The notes under the pieces are model-generated. The model was not told where the DNA came from. It saw nothing but the letters and a program-made list of their open reading frames with translations, and searched no databases. From an uncultured Prevotellaceae bacterium (lineage in GTDB: Bacteria > Bacteroidota > Bacteroidia > Bacteroidales > Muribaculaceae), in assembly GCA_900318205.1 (NCBI GenBank), contig ONJS01000020.1, forward strand, positions 1 through 56,976: 56,976 nucleotides of DNA, given 5' to 3'. The translations under genes and the position numbers were made by a program. The number at the start of each line of letters is the position of its first letter. The stretch's first letter is position 1. Positions 1 to 8,594 of the stretch are shown here, piece after piece.

Positions 1-30
1 CGCAGCGGAATTCGTCTTAACTTTTGGCAT
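1..30 (-). CDS. rpmI: Large ribosomal subunit protein bL35, N-terminal fragment
   Basis: Only the first ten codons are inside the window; read on the minus strand they give M-P-K-V-K-T-N-S-A-A, the conserved start of bL35, a small basic protein of the large ribosomal subunit. The gene lies downstream of infC on the same strand, the classical infC-rpmI-rplT order, so rplT (bL20) is expected beyond the window edge. The identification rests on this short match plus the gene order. Confidence 0.85.
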   Translation of the reverse strand, partial: MPKVKTNSAA

Positions 31-134
31 TTTGTTTTAGTTTAAAAAATGTTATTAATTAATCGAGACCAGGCACTTACCAAGCCTGATGCTCTTCTTT
101 CTCTTTTTTTGTTTCGCAAGTTGTTCACTTGCAC

Positions 135-180
135 ACTGCATAAAGTTTAATGTTTAAAGTTTAATGACGGCTTCCCCAGT
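135..180. repeat. Short phrase-like tandem repeat (GTTTAA/AGTTTAATG)
   Basis: The spacer between infC and rpmI holds near-repeats of AAAGTTTAATG in series. Similar phrases occur at about 5577-5605 and 8645-8675. The pattern looks like slippage-generated low-complexity DNA in the leader of rpmI rather than a coding or clearly structured element. Confidence 0.5.
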
Positions 181-238
181 CTTTATCCATTAAACATTAT
201 CCTTTATCCATGGCGACAGCCATTTCTCAGTTATTTGT

Positions 239-916
239 TTACTCCTCGTCGGGAGTGTTGTCCTGCTGAGTGGCTCCGTCGGTAACGGGAGCGTCCTTAG
301 CCTCTTTCTTCTTGCTACCGGGCTTCTTGGGCGACAGCATGATGGTCATGCGCTTGCCTTCGAGAACGGGCATCTGATCGAGCTTTCCATACTCCTCCAG
401 GTCGTTGGCGAACCTGAGCAACAGCACCTCGCCCTGTTCCTTGAACAGGATGGAACGTCCCTTGAAGAACACATAGCTCTTCACCTTGGCACCTTCCTTG
501 AGGAAACCGATGGCATGCTTGAGCTTGAAGTTGTAGTCATGCTCGTCGGTCTGTGGTCCGAAACGAATTTCCTTGACCACGAGTTTGGTGGACTTGGCCT
601 TCTGTTCCTTAGCGTGTTTGCGCTGTTGGAACTTGAACTTCTGGTAGTCCATCACGCGGCAAACGGGAGGCTCGGCTTGGGGAGCGATGAGGATAAGGTC
701 AAGCTCTTGCTCCTCGGCGATTTTCAGGGCCTTTTCCAGCGGATAGATACCCTGCTCCACGTTGTCACCCACCAGGCGCACCTCGCTGGCACGAATTTCA
801 TCGTTGATCAGGTTGGTGTCTTTATCATTTTTGCCGCCCATCTGGCGATTACGGCCTTTGGGCCTGGTGGCATTGCTCGGGCGCTTAGGCCCTGGGCGAT
901 ACGGTTTTTTGTTCAT
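239..916 (-). CDS. infC: Translation initiation factor IF-3
   Basis: IF-3 binds the 30S subunit, keeps the subunits apart and checks the start codon-initiator tRNA pairing. The 225-residue product has the N-terminal domain (about residues 35-105, with [14 protein letters not shown] and [14 protein letters not shown]) and the C-terminal domain (about 110-195, with [17 protein letters not shown]). It is longer than the usual 170-180 residues because of a basic N-terminal arm rich in R, K, P and G and an acidic/KE-rich C-terminal tail, both common in Bacteroidota. The start is a plain ATG rather than the AUU used for autoregulation in Escherichia coli. It sits 75 bp downstream of thrS, so co-transcription is likely. 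Confidence 0.96.
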   Translation of the reverse strand: MNKKPYRPGPKRPSNATRPKGRNRQMGGKNDKDTNLINDEIRASEVRLVGDNVEQGIYPLEKALKIAEEQELDLILIAPQAEPPVCRVMDYQKFKFQQRKHAKEQKAKSTKLVVKEIRFGPQTDEHDYNFKLKHAIGFLKEGAKVKSYVFFKGRSILFKEQGEVLLLRFANDLEEYGKLDQMPVLEGKRMTIMLSPKKPGSKKKEAKDAPVTDGATQQDNTPDEE

Positions 917-991
917 TCAGCAGTTTTACAATTGTTATTAATATCGTGACAATCAAGCACTTCCATGCAGCATCAACCACACGGAAATGGC

Positions 992-2926
992 TTAAAAGTT
1001 GGTCATTTCTGCCACTTCGCGATTAATTTCGGCTGCAAAGGTAGTAATTTTTTTCGAACCTTGATCACCTTCGCCCTGTTTTCTTACAGAAATTTCTTCA
1101 TTACCAGCTTCTTTTTCACCGACAATGAGGAGGTAGGGGATGCGTTTGAGCTCGTTATCACGGATTTTGCGACCGATTTTCTCGTTGCGGTCATCGACGA
1201 TGGCGCGCACGTCGAGTTTGTTCAGCTCGTCAGCCACGTGGTGGGCATAGTCGTTGAACTTCTCGCTGATGGGGAGCACGACGCACTGGTCGGGAACCAA
1301 CCACAGCGGGAGCTTGCCGGCGGTGTGCTCGAGGAGCACGGCTACGAAGCGTTCCAGCGAGCCGAAGGGGGCGCGGTGGATCATGACGGGACGGTGCTTC
1401 TGGTTGTCGGCACCAGTGTACTCAAGCTGGAAGCGCTCGGGCAGGTTGTAGTCCACCTGGATGGTACCCAGCTGCCAGCGGCGGCCCAGGGCGTCCTTAA
1501 CCATGAAGTCGAGCTTGGGACCGTAGAAGGCGGCCTCGCCGGTCACCTGCTTGGCAACCAGGCCTTTCTCCTCACAGGCCTCGACGATAGCACGCTCGGC
1601 CTTCTCCCAATTCTCGTCAGTTCCCACATACTTCTCCTTGTTGTTGGGGTCACGCAACGAGATCTGAGCCTCATACTGGAAGCCGAACACGCGGAAGATG
1701 AACGAGATGATGTCCATCACACCGAGGAACTCCTGCTTCAACTGGTCGGGGGTGCAGAACAGGTGGGCATCGTCCTGGGTGAAGCTGCGCACGCGGGTCA
1801 GGCCGTGGAGCTCACCACTCTGCTCGTAGCGGTAAACGGTACCGAACTCGGCATAGCGGATGGGCAGGTCACGGTAGCTGCGGGGAGCGGTCTTGTAGAT
1901 CTCGCAGTGGTGGGGGCAGTTCATGGGTTTGAGCATGTACTCCTCACCCTCCTCGGGCGTGGTGATGGGACGGAAGGAGTCCTTACCGTACTTGGCATAG
2001 TGGCCACTGGTCACATAGAGCAGCTTGTTGCCGATGTGCGGCGTGATGACCTGCTGGTAGCCGTAGCGCTTCTGGATCTTGGCGAGCATATCCTGCAGGC
2101 GGTTGCGCAGGGCGGCACCCTTGGGGAGCCACAGGGGCAGGCCCTGGCCCACATTGGGCGAGAAGGCAAACAGCTCCATCTCCTTGCCGATCTTGCGGTG
2201 GTCGCGCTTCTTGGCTTCCTCGAGCAGCACGAGGTATTCCTCGAGCATCTTCTTCTTGGGGAAGGTGATACCATAGACGCGGGTCAATTGGGGGCGGGTC
2301 TCGTCACCGCGCCAGTAAGCGCCGGCGAGCGACATCACCTTGATGGCCTTGATCATGCCAGTCGAGGGGATGTGCGGGCCACGGCACAGGTCGGTGAAGT
2401 TGCCCTGGGTATAAGTAGTGATGTGACCGTCTTCCAGGTCATTGATGAGCTCGCACTTGAGGGTCTGTCCCTTGTCACCGAAGAACTTCAGGGCGTCGGC
2501 CTTGCTGATGTCGGCACGGACAACGGCCTCATTCTTCTGGGCGAGTTCTGTCATCTTTTTCTCAATCTTGGCGAAGTCTGCGTCGGTCAAGGGGTTGCCA
2601 CCGGTGTCGATGTCATAGTAGAAACCGTTCTCTACTGCCGGGCCGATACCGAACTGTACACCGGGGTACAGCTCCTGCAGTGCCTCGGCCAGCAGGTGAG
2701 CCGATGTGTGCCAGAAGGCGTGCTTGCCCTCGGCGTCCTCCCACTTGAAGAACTTGATATCGCCATCCATACAAATGGGGCGTGAGATATCCCATTCCTC
2801 GTCGTTTAATGATGCGGCCAGCACGTTGCGTGCGAAGCCTTCGCTAATACTCTTGGCAATGTCCAGAGGGGTTACTCCATCCTCGTATTGGCGTACATTG
2901 CCATCAGGAAACTTGATGTTAATCAT
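992..2926 (-). CDS. thrS: Threonine-tRNA ligase
   Basis: Charges tRNA-Thr with threonine and edits mis-attached serine. The 644-residue length is normal. Visible parts in order: TGS domain (about 1-62), editing domain with the HxxxH motif HTSAH (about residues 75-79) and a further Cys in DLCRGPH, the class II catalytic core with the zinc-ligand region [10 protein letters not shown], motif 2 around [16 protein letters not shown], motif 3 [13 protein letters not shown], and a C-terminal anticodon-binding domain ending near [14 protein letters not shown]. First gene of thrS-infC-rpmI; a TACCTTTG box lies about 63 bp upstream of the ATG. No T-box or other leader structure was recognised in the short leader. 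Confidence 0.98.
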   Translation of the reverse strand: MINIKFPDGNVRQYEDGVTPLDIAKSISEGFARNVLAASLNDEEWDISRPICMDGDIKFFKWEDAEGKHAFWHTSAHLLAEALQELYPGVQFGIGPAVENGFYYDIDTGGNPLTDADFAKIEKKMTELAQKNEAVVRADISKADALKFFGDKGQTLKCELINDLEDGHITTYTQGNFTDLCRGPHIPSTGMIKAIKVMSLAGAYWRGDETRPQLTRVYGITFPKKKMLEEYLVLLEEAKKRDHRKIGKEMELFAFSPNVGQGLPLWLPKGAALRNRLQDMLAKIQKRYGYQQVITPHIGNKLLYVTSGHYAKYGKDSFRPITTPEEGEEYMLKPMNCPHHCEIYKTAPRSYRDLPIRYAEFGTVYRYEQSGELHGLTRVRSFTQDDAHLFCTPDQLKQEFLGVMDIISFIFRVFGFQYEAQISLRDPNNKEKYVGTDENWEKAERAIVEACEEKGLVAKQVTGEAAFYGPKLDFMVKDALGRRWQLGTIQVDYNLPERFQLEYTGADNQKHRPVMIHRAPFGSLERFVAVLLEHTAGKLPLWLVPDQCVVLPISEKFNDYAHHVADELNKLDVRAIVDDRNEKIGRKIRDNELKRIPYLLIVGEKEAGNEEISVRKQGEGDQGSKKITTFAAEINREVAEMTNF

Positions 2927-2988
2927 ATTAAGTTATTAATAATTAAGTGTTTGCGTTGTACCCTACAACAGTACAACAATTCAAACTG

Positions 2989-2996
2989 CAAAGGTA
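2989..2996 (-). promoter_or_regulatory. TAnnTTTG promoter box for thrS-infC-rpmI
   Basis: The minus strand reads TACCTTTG, a perfect match to the Bacteroidota -7 box, 63 bp upstream of the thrS ATG. This gives a leader of roughly 55-60 nt. Rule-based call with no expression evidence. Confidence 0.7.
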
Positions 2997-3256
2997 ATAA
3001 AAAGGCTTTAGGTTTTAGGCATTAGGCATTAGTTTTTTTGCATCCGCGCCATTTTTTAAGACTAAAAGAACAACATTTGTAGTCATCCGTACTCTAAAAA
3101 TGAAAACAAGAAGTACAAGAAACACTATGCTATCCAGCACCATGTTTCAAACAACGGGGACAACATTTTTTACATAAATGACCTGTGGTTGCGTAAAGTG
3201 GGTGTAGAAGGCAACAGGCGGTTTACTCCGATGAAATGTCATCAAAAGAACAGTCC

Positions 3257-4207
3257 CTATTTTCCGCTTATGGTCGTTGTGAGTTTAGAGCATAATTCAT
3301 CTATTGATTTTTTGAAATAGGAATCGGATTTATGGTCATGAAATTGCAATTCTTGTATGAACTGTAAGTCTTTCGGGAAAAACTTAGGCCAACTGACCAC
3401 TTTGTTGTCAATGGTAATAGGTATAATATTCTTATGATACTTCGCTGCTGTTCTTAATTCATTTGCAACGGGATCACCTTTTTTGCGGCATCGTTTCATA
3501 GACCTTGGACTCAAGATCAGTATGAAGTCATTACATGAATAGATGGCGTCAATGATTTTTTTAGTAAATTCTCCTTTTTGTATTGAGTCATAATCAAAAA
3601 AAATTTTATAACCTTTAGCCTCTAATGCCAATTGGATGTTGCGCGCATGTTGTTGCCCGTCTTCACGCCGATAACTGATGAAAACGTCAAAATCCTCCTT
3701 TTGGGGGACGTATTGATTTAAGAGTACAGTATTATTGTCTGCATTAGAAGATAGATGATTGTTAATCCATGAATATATCTGATGTGTAATACTACTATTT
3801 TGGCCGTTTTTAAAGATATTGCCAGTCGTTGGGTTCTCTTTGTGTTGATTATATCCTGTCTTCCAGTTATAAGACAAAATATGTAGTAATAACATGCCAA
3901 CAAATATTATAATTGCACTAATTGGATCCGGATCACCGCATGCTAGAACAAGGGCTCCTAATAATTCCCCAAGAACAAGCAATAATTTTCCTGATTTTTT
4001 TGATTTTTCCAGCCTATATATTCCAACCAATGCGAGTAAAAAAAGAGGGAAAGCAAAAACCGAAAATGGATTTGCTGACCGCCCAATCAATAATCTCAGA
4101 ATGTCAATTCCAGAAAAAAGTGCGCCAATGCACAAAAAAAAACAATTAGCATATAGTATTATCTGATATACTTTACTCTTCATGTCAGTTTTGTTATTCA
4201 TAATCAC
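3257..4207 (-). CDS. Membrane-anchored TIR-domain protein
   Basis: The 316-residue product has three or four hydrophobic segments in the first 135 residues (one near IILYANCFFLCIGALF, one near FSVFAFPLFLLALVGIY, and one or two near LLLVLGELLGALVLAC and IIIFVGMLLLHIL), a polar linker of about 40 residues, then a TIR domain from about 173 to 300. TIR hallmarks are DVFISYRRED at the first strand, a D-x-D-S-I-Q-K-G-E region, and SPRSMKRC followed by NEL, where the Glu matches the NADase catalytic position. Bacterial TIR domains commonly cleave or cyclise NAD+ in anti-phage immunity or act as signalling adaptors. The gene is much AT-richer than its surroundings, suggesting transfer. It follows an unknown membrane protein by 134 bp on the same strand, probably a two-gene unit. 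NADase activity is inferred. Confidence 0.85.
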   Translation of the reverse strand: MIMNNKTDMKSKVYQIILYANCFFLCIGALFSGIDILRLLIGRSANPFSVFAFPLFLLALVGIYRLEKSKKSGKLLLVLGELLGALVLACGDPDPISAIIIFVGMLLLHILSYNWKTGYNQHKENPTTGNIFKNGQNSSITHQIYSWINNHLSSNADNNTVLLNQYVPQKEDFDVFISYRREDGQQHARNIQLALEAKGYKIFFDYDSIQKGEFTKKIIDAIYSCNDFILILSPRSMKRCRKKGDPVANELRTAAKYHKNIIPITIDNKVVSWPKFFPKDLQFIQELQFHDHKSDSYFKKSIDELCSKLTTTISGK

Positions 4208-4341
4208 TTAGATTTATATAGTCAAAATTATTTGGTCAAATACCCCATAGATATATTATCAATACATTGTTATTGCTGACTAAGTTGCCCTTAATTTAAT
4301 AATACCAGCCCGATTATTGCCTTATACACCAATAGAGCCAT

Positions 4342-5094
4342 TTATACCCATAAAAAGAAAAACGCTTGTGGCAACAATACAATAAACGTCTGTATGATAA
4401 GATATAAATAATACTTCAGCTTACTCTCATGCTCAAGTCTCATCAAGTAGTCCATACGGCTATGAACAAGCCGGGAATTTAACAATAGACCAAAAACCGT
4501 TAGTAATAACCAATAACCAATTGTTATCCATAATCCCACTTTATTAGTGAATCTATCGATCAGTCTTGTATTGTTCTCATTCCTGGTTTTTGAACGTGAA
4601 TATACTATTTTAGAGTTAGCAATATCGCGGTCATCAATACTTAACGCAGCAGCCGAGTCACCCTCACTCAAAATCGTAATCTCTATGTATTCATCATGCC
4701 TCCATTGAGAAATGTTGAGTTTATCGTCTTCTAAAGAAGCTTTACAATTCTGATCAGACATATCACAAGACAATAATTTCCTATAATTACTTATTCTTAA
4801 TTGAAGTGCATCATCTCTTAGGTTCTTTTCTGTGAAGCCTTTGCCATATATTGTTTCATTACCAGTATTCCTAATTAGATATACAGTCTGCCATATATTG
4901 CCAATTGGAGCAATGCCATTATATCTATAGAACACTTCTAAACCATCAACATTTAGTGGTTTATTAAGTAACGTTGCATTCGCTTGTTCAATATTCAGTA
5001 TAACTCTATTTGTTCTCATGTAACTAAAATAGAAAGTCAAGAACGCTAAAGAGAAAGTAAGAATATGAAGAATTAAGACTAAACGACTTTTCAT
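4342..5094 (-). CDS. Unknown membrane protein upstream of the TIR gene
   Basis: No family recognised. The 250-residue product has one N-terminal membrane helix (about 4-26), a polar soluble domain of about 150 residues, and two C-terminal helices (about 190-210 and 228-249), the last ending at the extreme C-terminus with FFFLWV. A Cys pair in LLSCDMSDQNCK inside the soluble domain could form a disulfide if it is extracytoplasmic. AT-rich like the TIR gene that follows it on the same strand, so the two probably arrived together. A sensor or effector partner of the TIR protein is possible but only guilt by association. Confidence 0.7.
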   Translation of the reverse strand: MKSRLVLILHILTFSLAFLTFYFSYMRTNRVILNIEQANATLLNKPLNVDGLEVFYRYNGIAPIGNIWQTVYLIRNTGNETIYGKGFTEKNLRDDALQLRISNYRKLLSCDMSDQNCKASLEDDKLNISQWRHDEYIEITILSEGDSAAALSIDDRDIANSKIVYSRSKTRNENNTRLIDRFTNKVGLWITIGYWLLLTVFGLLLNSRLVHSRMDYLMRLEHESKLKYYLYLIIQTFIVLLPQAFFFLWV

Positions 5095-5119
5095 AATTTA
5101 TTTATTATATTGTATCTTG

Positions 5120-5301
5120 TTAATAATCTGTGAGGCGGGAGTAGATGGTGAAGAGGCGGGCGACGATTTCAGGCTCGGTGATGGTGGCGGGGAAGCCGTA
5201 CCATAGGCAGCCATGACCTCGCCCTTCTCGTAGCCCTTGCCCTCCCAACGCTTGGCAAAGCGCTCAGCGGCCTATGCTATCTTTTTCTCACTCCTGTTCA
5301 T
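5120..5301 (-). pseudogene. Decayed gene, probably the two ends of a DNA methyltransferase
   Basis: On the minus strand a frame from an ATG at 5301 reads MNRSEKKIA, a TAG stop, then AAERFAKRWEGKGYEKGE. After a frame change it continues as LWYGFPATITEPEIVARLF and ends at TAA (5120-5122). The A-x-x-F-x-x-x-W-x-G-K-G-x-E-K-G-E pattern resembles the N-terminus of YeeA-like/type IIG SAM-dependent DNA methyltransferases, and the tail resembles the C-terminal end of the same kind of protein. The likely history is a large internal deletion plus point decay of a restriction-modification gene. The family assignment is from memory of the motif and is tentative. Confidence 0.5.
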
Positions 5302-5629
5302 CGAGATAAAATCGTTTGAATTGACAAAGATAGTGCAAGCCGAGCACAGAAAAAAAGAATTGATTCATTTTTTATGTAAAGGCGCCGCCTATCTTCGCCG
5401 AAGGCAAAGATAGTACAAGTTGAGCGAAATGCAAAAAGAAAACTTGTTTTCCTTTAGCATTTCCGAAACGTAGCCCATCTTCGACGCCAGCCAAAATTAG
5501 CGGTTTTCTCTTGAAAAACAACCTTTTCTTACACGAATGACCATAAATGCGAATAATAATGCTCGCTGCGCGAGCAGTTTAAAGTTTAGTGTTTAGAGTT
5601 TAATGGGGCTTGAGGCTATGTCATAAATA

Positions 5630-5847
5630 ACGTGAGTTCGACGAAAATAAGTTATTGATACTCAACTCATCCCCCGCCTGGGGGGAGGTGGCACGAAGTG
5701 CCGGAGGAGGGGGAGAGGGCGGAGGAGTATGATTTGCCCTCGTATCACTTCTTCTTGGGACATCAACGCCCCCTGACCCCCCTCTAATCTTAGAGGGGGA
5801 GTTGCTAACGCGCTGATTGATAATCAATAATTTCATCGAACTCACAT
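5630..5847. mobile_element. MITE-like inverted-repeat element, copy 1
   Basis: The left end reads ACGTGAGTTCGACGAAAATA and the right end is its imperfect inverted copy (GAACTCACAT with TTTCATC before it). Inside are the element's shared body segments: a CCTCC/GGAGG hairpin, CGGAGGAGTATGATTT, CATCAACGCCCC and a CCCCTCTAA/TTAGAGGGG hairpin followed by GTTGCTAACGC. The same architecture recurs at 8774-8975 and 25412-25615. It encodes no plausible protein. Most of the remaining 5302-6009 spacer is low-complexity sequence with no gene recognised. Confidence 0.75.
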
Positions 5848-6009
5848 TAAAAATGACATCAATCAATATCCGTGCTGCGCACGGAGAAATTAAGCAAAAT
5901 TTGTTTGATTTCTCGGCCGTAGGGCGATTAAAAATCCAGCAAAGGGAATTATAACACAGCCTTATGACTACTATAAAAACTGTGTGGCTTTGCGTGAGAT
6001 TTCGGCGGG

Positions 6010-6612
6010 TTAGTCCCAGACGGATTTTATTCTGAAGATGTACTCTGAGATGAGGCGCAGGGTGTTGAGCTGGCCGTTGAGGCGGAATCGGTGGTAGGAG
6101 ACTTCCACGCCATAGTAGTCTTCGATGAATGCCTTGAGCTCTTTTAATTGGCGATCATTCATTCCTACTTCACGAGTCAAGTCATTGTCAAGTGTAATGA
6201 TGAAACCTCTAGTATAGAAGTCTGTATCAAGCAGTATGGCGCAATATTCCAAGAGGCTCGCTTGAATCGTGTCTAATCCTTCCACCGCTTCAATTTCAAT
6301 GATAACAGGTTGTCGGGGCGGCACAGGGCTTTGTTGAGGACGTATCACACCATATCTTGATCCTCCAGAAGTTTGATGGCTAATCGTTGGACGCCCCTGC
6401 GAGTCGTCGCGTTGTTGCATGGCGTATAATTCGTCAAAACTATAAGTATTGCCGCCGATGGCGACCACCTGGGCAGCCGTTAATTCAATATTGGGAGCGG
6501 GAATGGGTACACATTGGGGAGTGGCGGCAACGATGCCTGGCGTGAGCCCGACAGCGACCACGGCACCCACCGCAGCGATTGACTTTTTTCCTTTATTTTT
6601 GTCCTTTTTCAT
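6010..6612 (-). CDS. Secreted protein sharing leader and RYG motif with its neighbour (candidate rSAM substrate)
   Basis: The 200-residue product begins with a Lys-rich stretch and a hydrophobic Ala/Val/Gly segment (about 11-31) resembling a signal peptide or anchor. Its first 66 residues are nearly the same as those of the upstream protein at 6696-7331: KNKGKK, AAVGAVVA, GLTPGIV, then VVAIGG, YSFDELYAMQ. A Pro/Gln/Ser-rich linker with GGSRYGV follows, then a C-terminal domain of about 95 residues (from IIEIEAVEG) that I do not recognise. It is the last gene of a minus-strand operon starting with a small peptide and a radical SAM enzyme. The shared N-terminus and RYG motif fit a leader/modification-site arrangement; this is inference. 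Confidence 0.7.
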   Translation of the reverse strand: MKKDKNKGKKSIAAVGAVVAVGLTPGIVAATPQCVPIPAPNIELTAAQVVAIGGNTYSFDELYAMQQRDDSQGRPTISHQTSGGSRYGVIRPQQSPVPPRQPVIIEIEAVEGLDTIQASLLEYCAILLDTDFYTRGFIITLDNDLTREVGMNDRQLKELKAFIEDYYGVEVSYHRFRLNGQLNTLRLISEYIFRIKSVWD

Positions 6613-6695
6613 AATTATGGCGTTCAGAGTATTATAATTATTAGACTAGAATAGGCCTTTAGGGTTTAATACCCTTTGGGTGGTTCCTATTTTGC

Positions 6696-7331
6696 TTATT
6701 TCAGCTTGAATGTGACAGGCAGCGTGTACCATACGCTCACCGCTTTACCATCTTGACGGCCAGGGGTGAAATTGGGCAGCGACTTGATAACGCGGATGGC
6801 CTCCTTGTCGAGGTCCTTATCCAGCGAGCGTACGACCTTTACCTCACCTATACTACCGTCTTTTTTCACAACAAACTGCACAATGACATGGCCTTCTATG
6901 TTGTTTTTGGCTGGCTCGGGTGGATAATTGATATGAGATTCAAGATACTTCACCAGTGCGGCCTCGCCACCAGGGAACCGGGGCATCTGCTCAACGCTAC
7001 GATAGACAGTGTTTTTATTTTCATCAGCCTTGTCAAAAGAGGGTGAAATTAAGAGAGCGCCATACCTTGTAGCATATGGTGATTCAACTTGGATTTCAGG
7101 CAGCCCTTCTTGCACATCCACAGTGTCCCCACGTTGCATGGCATATAATTCGTCAAAACTGTAAGCTGTGCCGCCGATGGCGACCACGTCGGCAGCGGTG
7201 ATTTCAGCATTGGTGCCCTGAATGGGTAGACCAGCGGCGCTGGCAACGACGATGCCTGGCGTGAGCCCGGCAGCGACCACGGCACCCACCGCGGCGAGCG
7301 TCTTTTTTCCTTTATTTTTGTCTTTCATCAT
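6696..7331 (-). CDS. TonB C-terminal-domain protein with shared leader and RYG motif (candidate rSAM substrate)
   Basis: The 211-residue product has the shared N-terminus (KNKGKK, hydrophobic AAVGAVVAAGLTPGIVVA, ADVVAIGG, YSFDELYAMQ), a short linker with ATRYGALL, and a complete TonB_C domain from about 112 to the end (MPRFPGGEAALVKYL, NYPPEPAKNNIEG, GSIGEVKVVRS, LPNFTPGRQDGK, LPVTFKLK). TonB C-terminal domains normally contact outer-membrane TonB-dependent receptors, but this protein lacks the long proline-rich span of a true energy transducer. It is 50 bp downstream of a radical SAM/SPASM gene and 83 bp upstream of its paralogue. The Tyr-Gly motif next to the leader could be the enzyme's target; not shown by sequence alone. 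Confidence 0.8.
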   Translation of the reverse strand: MMKDKNKGKKTLAAVGAVVAAGLTPGIVVASAAGLPIQGTNAEITAADVVAIGGTAYSFDELYAMQRGDTVDVQEGLPEIQVESPYATRYGALLISPSFDKADENKNTVYRSVEQMPRFPGGEAALVKYLESHINYPPEPAKNNIEGHVIVQFVVKKDGSIGEVKVVRSLDKDLDKEAIRVIKSLPNFTPGRQDGKAVSVWYTLPVTFKLK

Positions 7332-7381
7332 GCTAAAATGTTAAGTTTCTCAATAAATTATAAACTATAAACTTCAAGATT

Positions 7382-8482
7382 TCAAAGTGGTTTTTCCACA
7401 CTAGAATCTTGAATTCTGACATTCTTGAGTTGATTGTAGTGGCAGGTCATCATCAGGTCGCCATTGCCGTCACGCAGGTGGAAACCGTCGCCTTGACAAT
7501 AGCGGAAGGCCTCACAATCCTTGCACGCACCGCGTCTCATCCACTCGTGATCGCGGAATTGCTCAAAGCGGTTCTCCCACACGTCCCAGAAACTGTCACG
7601 GTAGATGTTGCCCTGGCTGTAGTCGCTGCGGATGCTCAGGCAGCCCGAGATGTCACCGTTAGCTCGCACGCTGGCGACGGTGAGTCCCGCCTGGCAGTAG
7701 AAGAAGTAGTCGCGAACAAGCCCCTCGTAGGCGCCCAGAAATCCGTCGCAGGCATAGCTCATGTTGATTTTGCCCTCGATGCGGGTGGCGACGATGAAGT
7801 TGAGCAAGTCGCGGAACTGTTCATCGTTGAGCAGCAGGCTCTTGTCCCGTGCGGCGCGTCCCATCGGGTCGATGGTAAAACAGCGCCAGTTGGTGACGCC
7901 AGCCTCGATGAGCAGCTGCTTGATTTCATTCAGCCGCGGCAGATTGCGGCCGTTTACACAGGTGATGACGTCCCAGGTGAGGTCTGGAATAGTCTGCACC
8001 GCCTCAATAGCCCGCATGGCGGCATCAAAGCTGACCGTTGAATTGCGGAGCCAGTTGTGCTCCTCACGCATGCCGTCCACGTCAAGGGCTATAGAATTGA
8101 TACCCGCTTGGGCCATCTCGCGGGCTAAGGATCGGTCCAAGATGAGGCCATTGGTGACAAGTCCCCACATGAAGCCACGCTCACGGATGGCACGTCCGCA
8201 ATCCATCAAGTCGGACCTGACCAGCGGCTCGCCACCCACGGTCTGCACCATCACTTGCCTGGGATCGCAATGGGCCGCCACCTCGTCCAGCACCGGCACG
8301 AAGTCGGCAAAGGGCATATCGGGCACCATGGATTCCTTGAGGCAGTCACTCCCGCAATGACGACAGGCCATGTTACAGCGCAGGGTGCATTCCCAAAACA
8401 GATCCTGCAAGGGGTACTCTCTCCTGAGGCGTTCCACGTAATCGCGGGTCTTCTCCAATTGTTGCTGTTGGTGCACGTTCAT
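7382..8482 (-). CDS. Radical SAM/SPASM protein-modifying enzyme, TIGR04133-like
   Basis: The 366-residue enzyme has the radical SAM [4Fe-4S] motif CNMACRHC (Cys 36, 40, 43), with nearby Cys 32 and Cys 47, a GGEP motif in TVGGEPLVR, and a C-terminal SPASM region with Cys in YCQAG, SGC, GACKDC, YCQGDG and MTCHY, enough for auxiliary iron-sulfur clusters. SPASM enzymes typically modify ribosomally made peptides or proteins. The WECTLRC-CRHCGSDC stretch resembles the Bacteroidetes family TIGR04133, described next to a lipoprotein (TIGR04134) with a Tyr-Gly motif; that resemblance is from memory. Here the downstream genes are two secreted proteins with a shared leader and an RYG motif. Its ATG overlaps the stop of a 29-codon frame (ATGA), suggesting translational coupling. 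Confidence 0.9.
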   Translation of the reverse strand: MNVHQQQQLEKTRDYVERLRREYPLQDLFWECTLRCNMACRHCGSDCLKESMVPDMPFADFVPVLDEVAAHCDPRQVMVQTVGGEPLVRSDLMDCGRAIRERGFMWGLVTNGLILDRSLAREMAQAGINSIALDVDGMREEHNWLRNSTVSFDAAMRAIEAVQTIPDLTWDVITCVNGRNLPRLNEIKQLLIEAGVTNWRCFTIDPMGRAARDKSLLLNDEQFRDLLNFIVATRIEGKINMSYACDGFLGAYEGLVRDYFFYCQAGLTVASVRANGDISGCLSIRSDYSQGNIYRDSFWDVWENRFEQFRDHEWMRRGACKDCEAFRYCQGDGFHLRDGNGDLMMTCHYNQLKNVRIQDSSVEKPL

Positions 8483-8568
8483 GATTGTGAAGTTTTAGTA
8501 TGATACTGAGTAGCTGTTCTGTTAATCACATAGCCGATAGCCAAAATAGTTGCAGAAAGAATAAGCAT
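8479..8568 (-). CDS. 29-residue hydrophobic peptide, first frame of the rSAM operon
   Basis: A short frame starts at ATG 8568 and ends in a TGA sharing the ATGA overlap with the radical SAM start. Residues 2-15 are hydrophobic (LILSATILAIGYVI) and the tail is polar (NRTATQYHTKTSQS), so it looks like a single-span membrane peptide. A TATATTTG promoter box ends 27 bp upstream of its ATG, so it is the first open frame on the inferred transcript. It contains no Cys and no obvious cleavage or core motif. It may be a real small protein or only a translational-coupling leader. Confidence 0.5.
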   Translation of the reverse strand: MLILSATILAIGYVINRTATQYHTKTSQS

Positions 8569-8594
8569 CAAGATGGCCAATTCATTTCCAACTG

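Noticed and set aside
965-2785. Very long plus-strand open frame (606 codons) opposite thrS
   Set aside because: It is the complement of the GC-biased thrS gene; the product is Leu/Val/Gly/His-rich with no domain, and thrS is unmistakable on the other strand.
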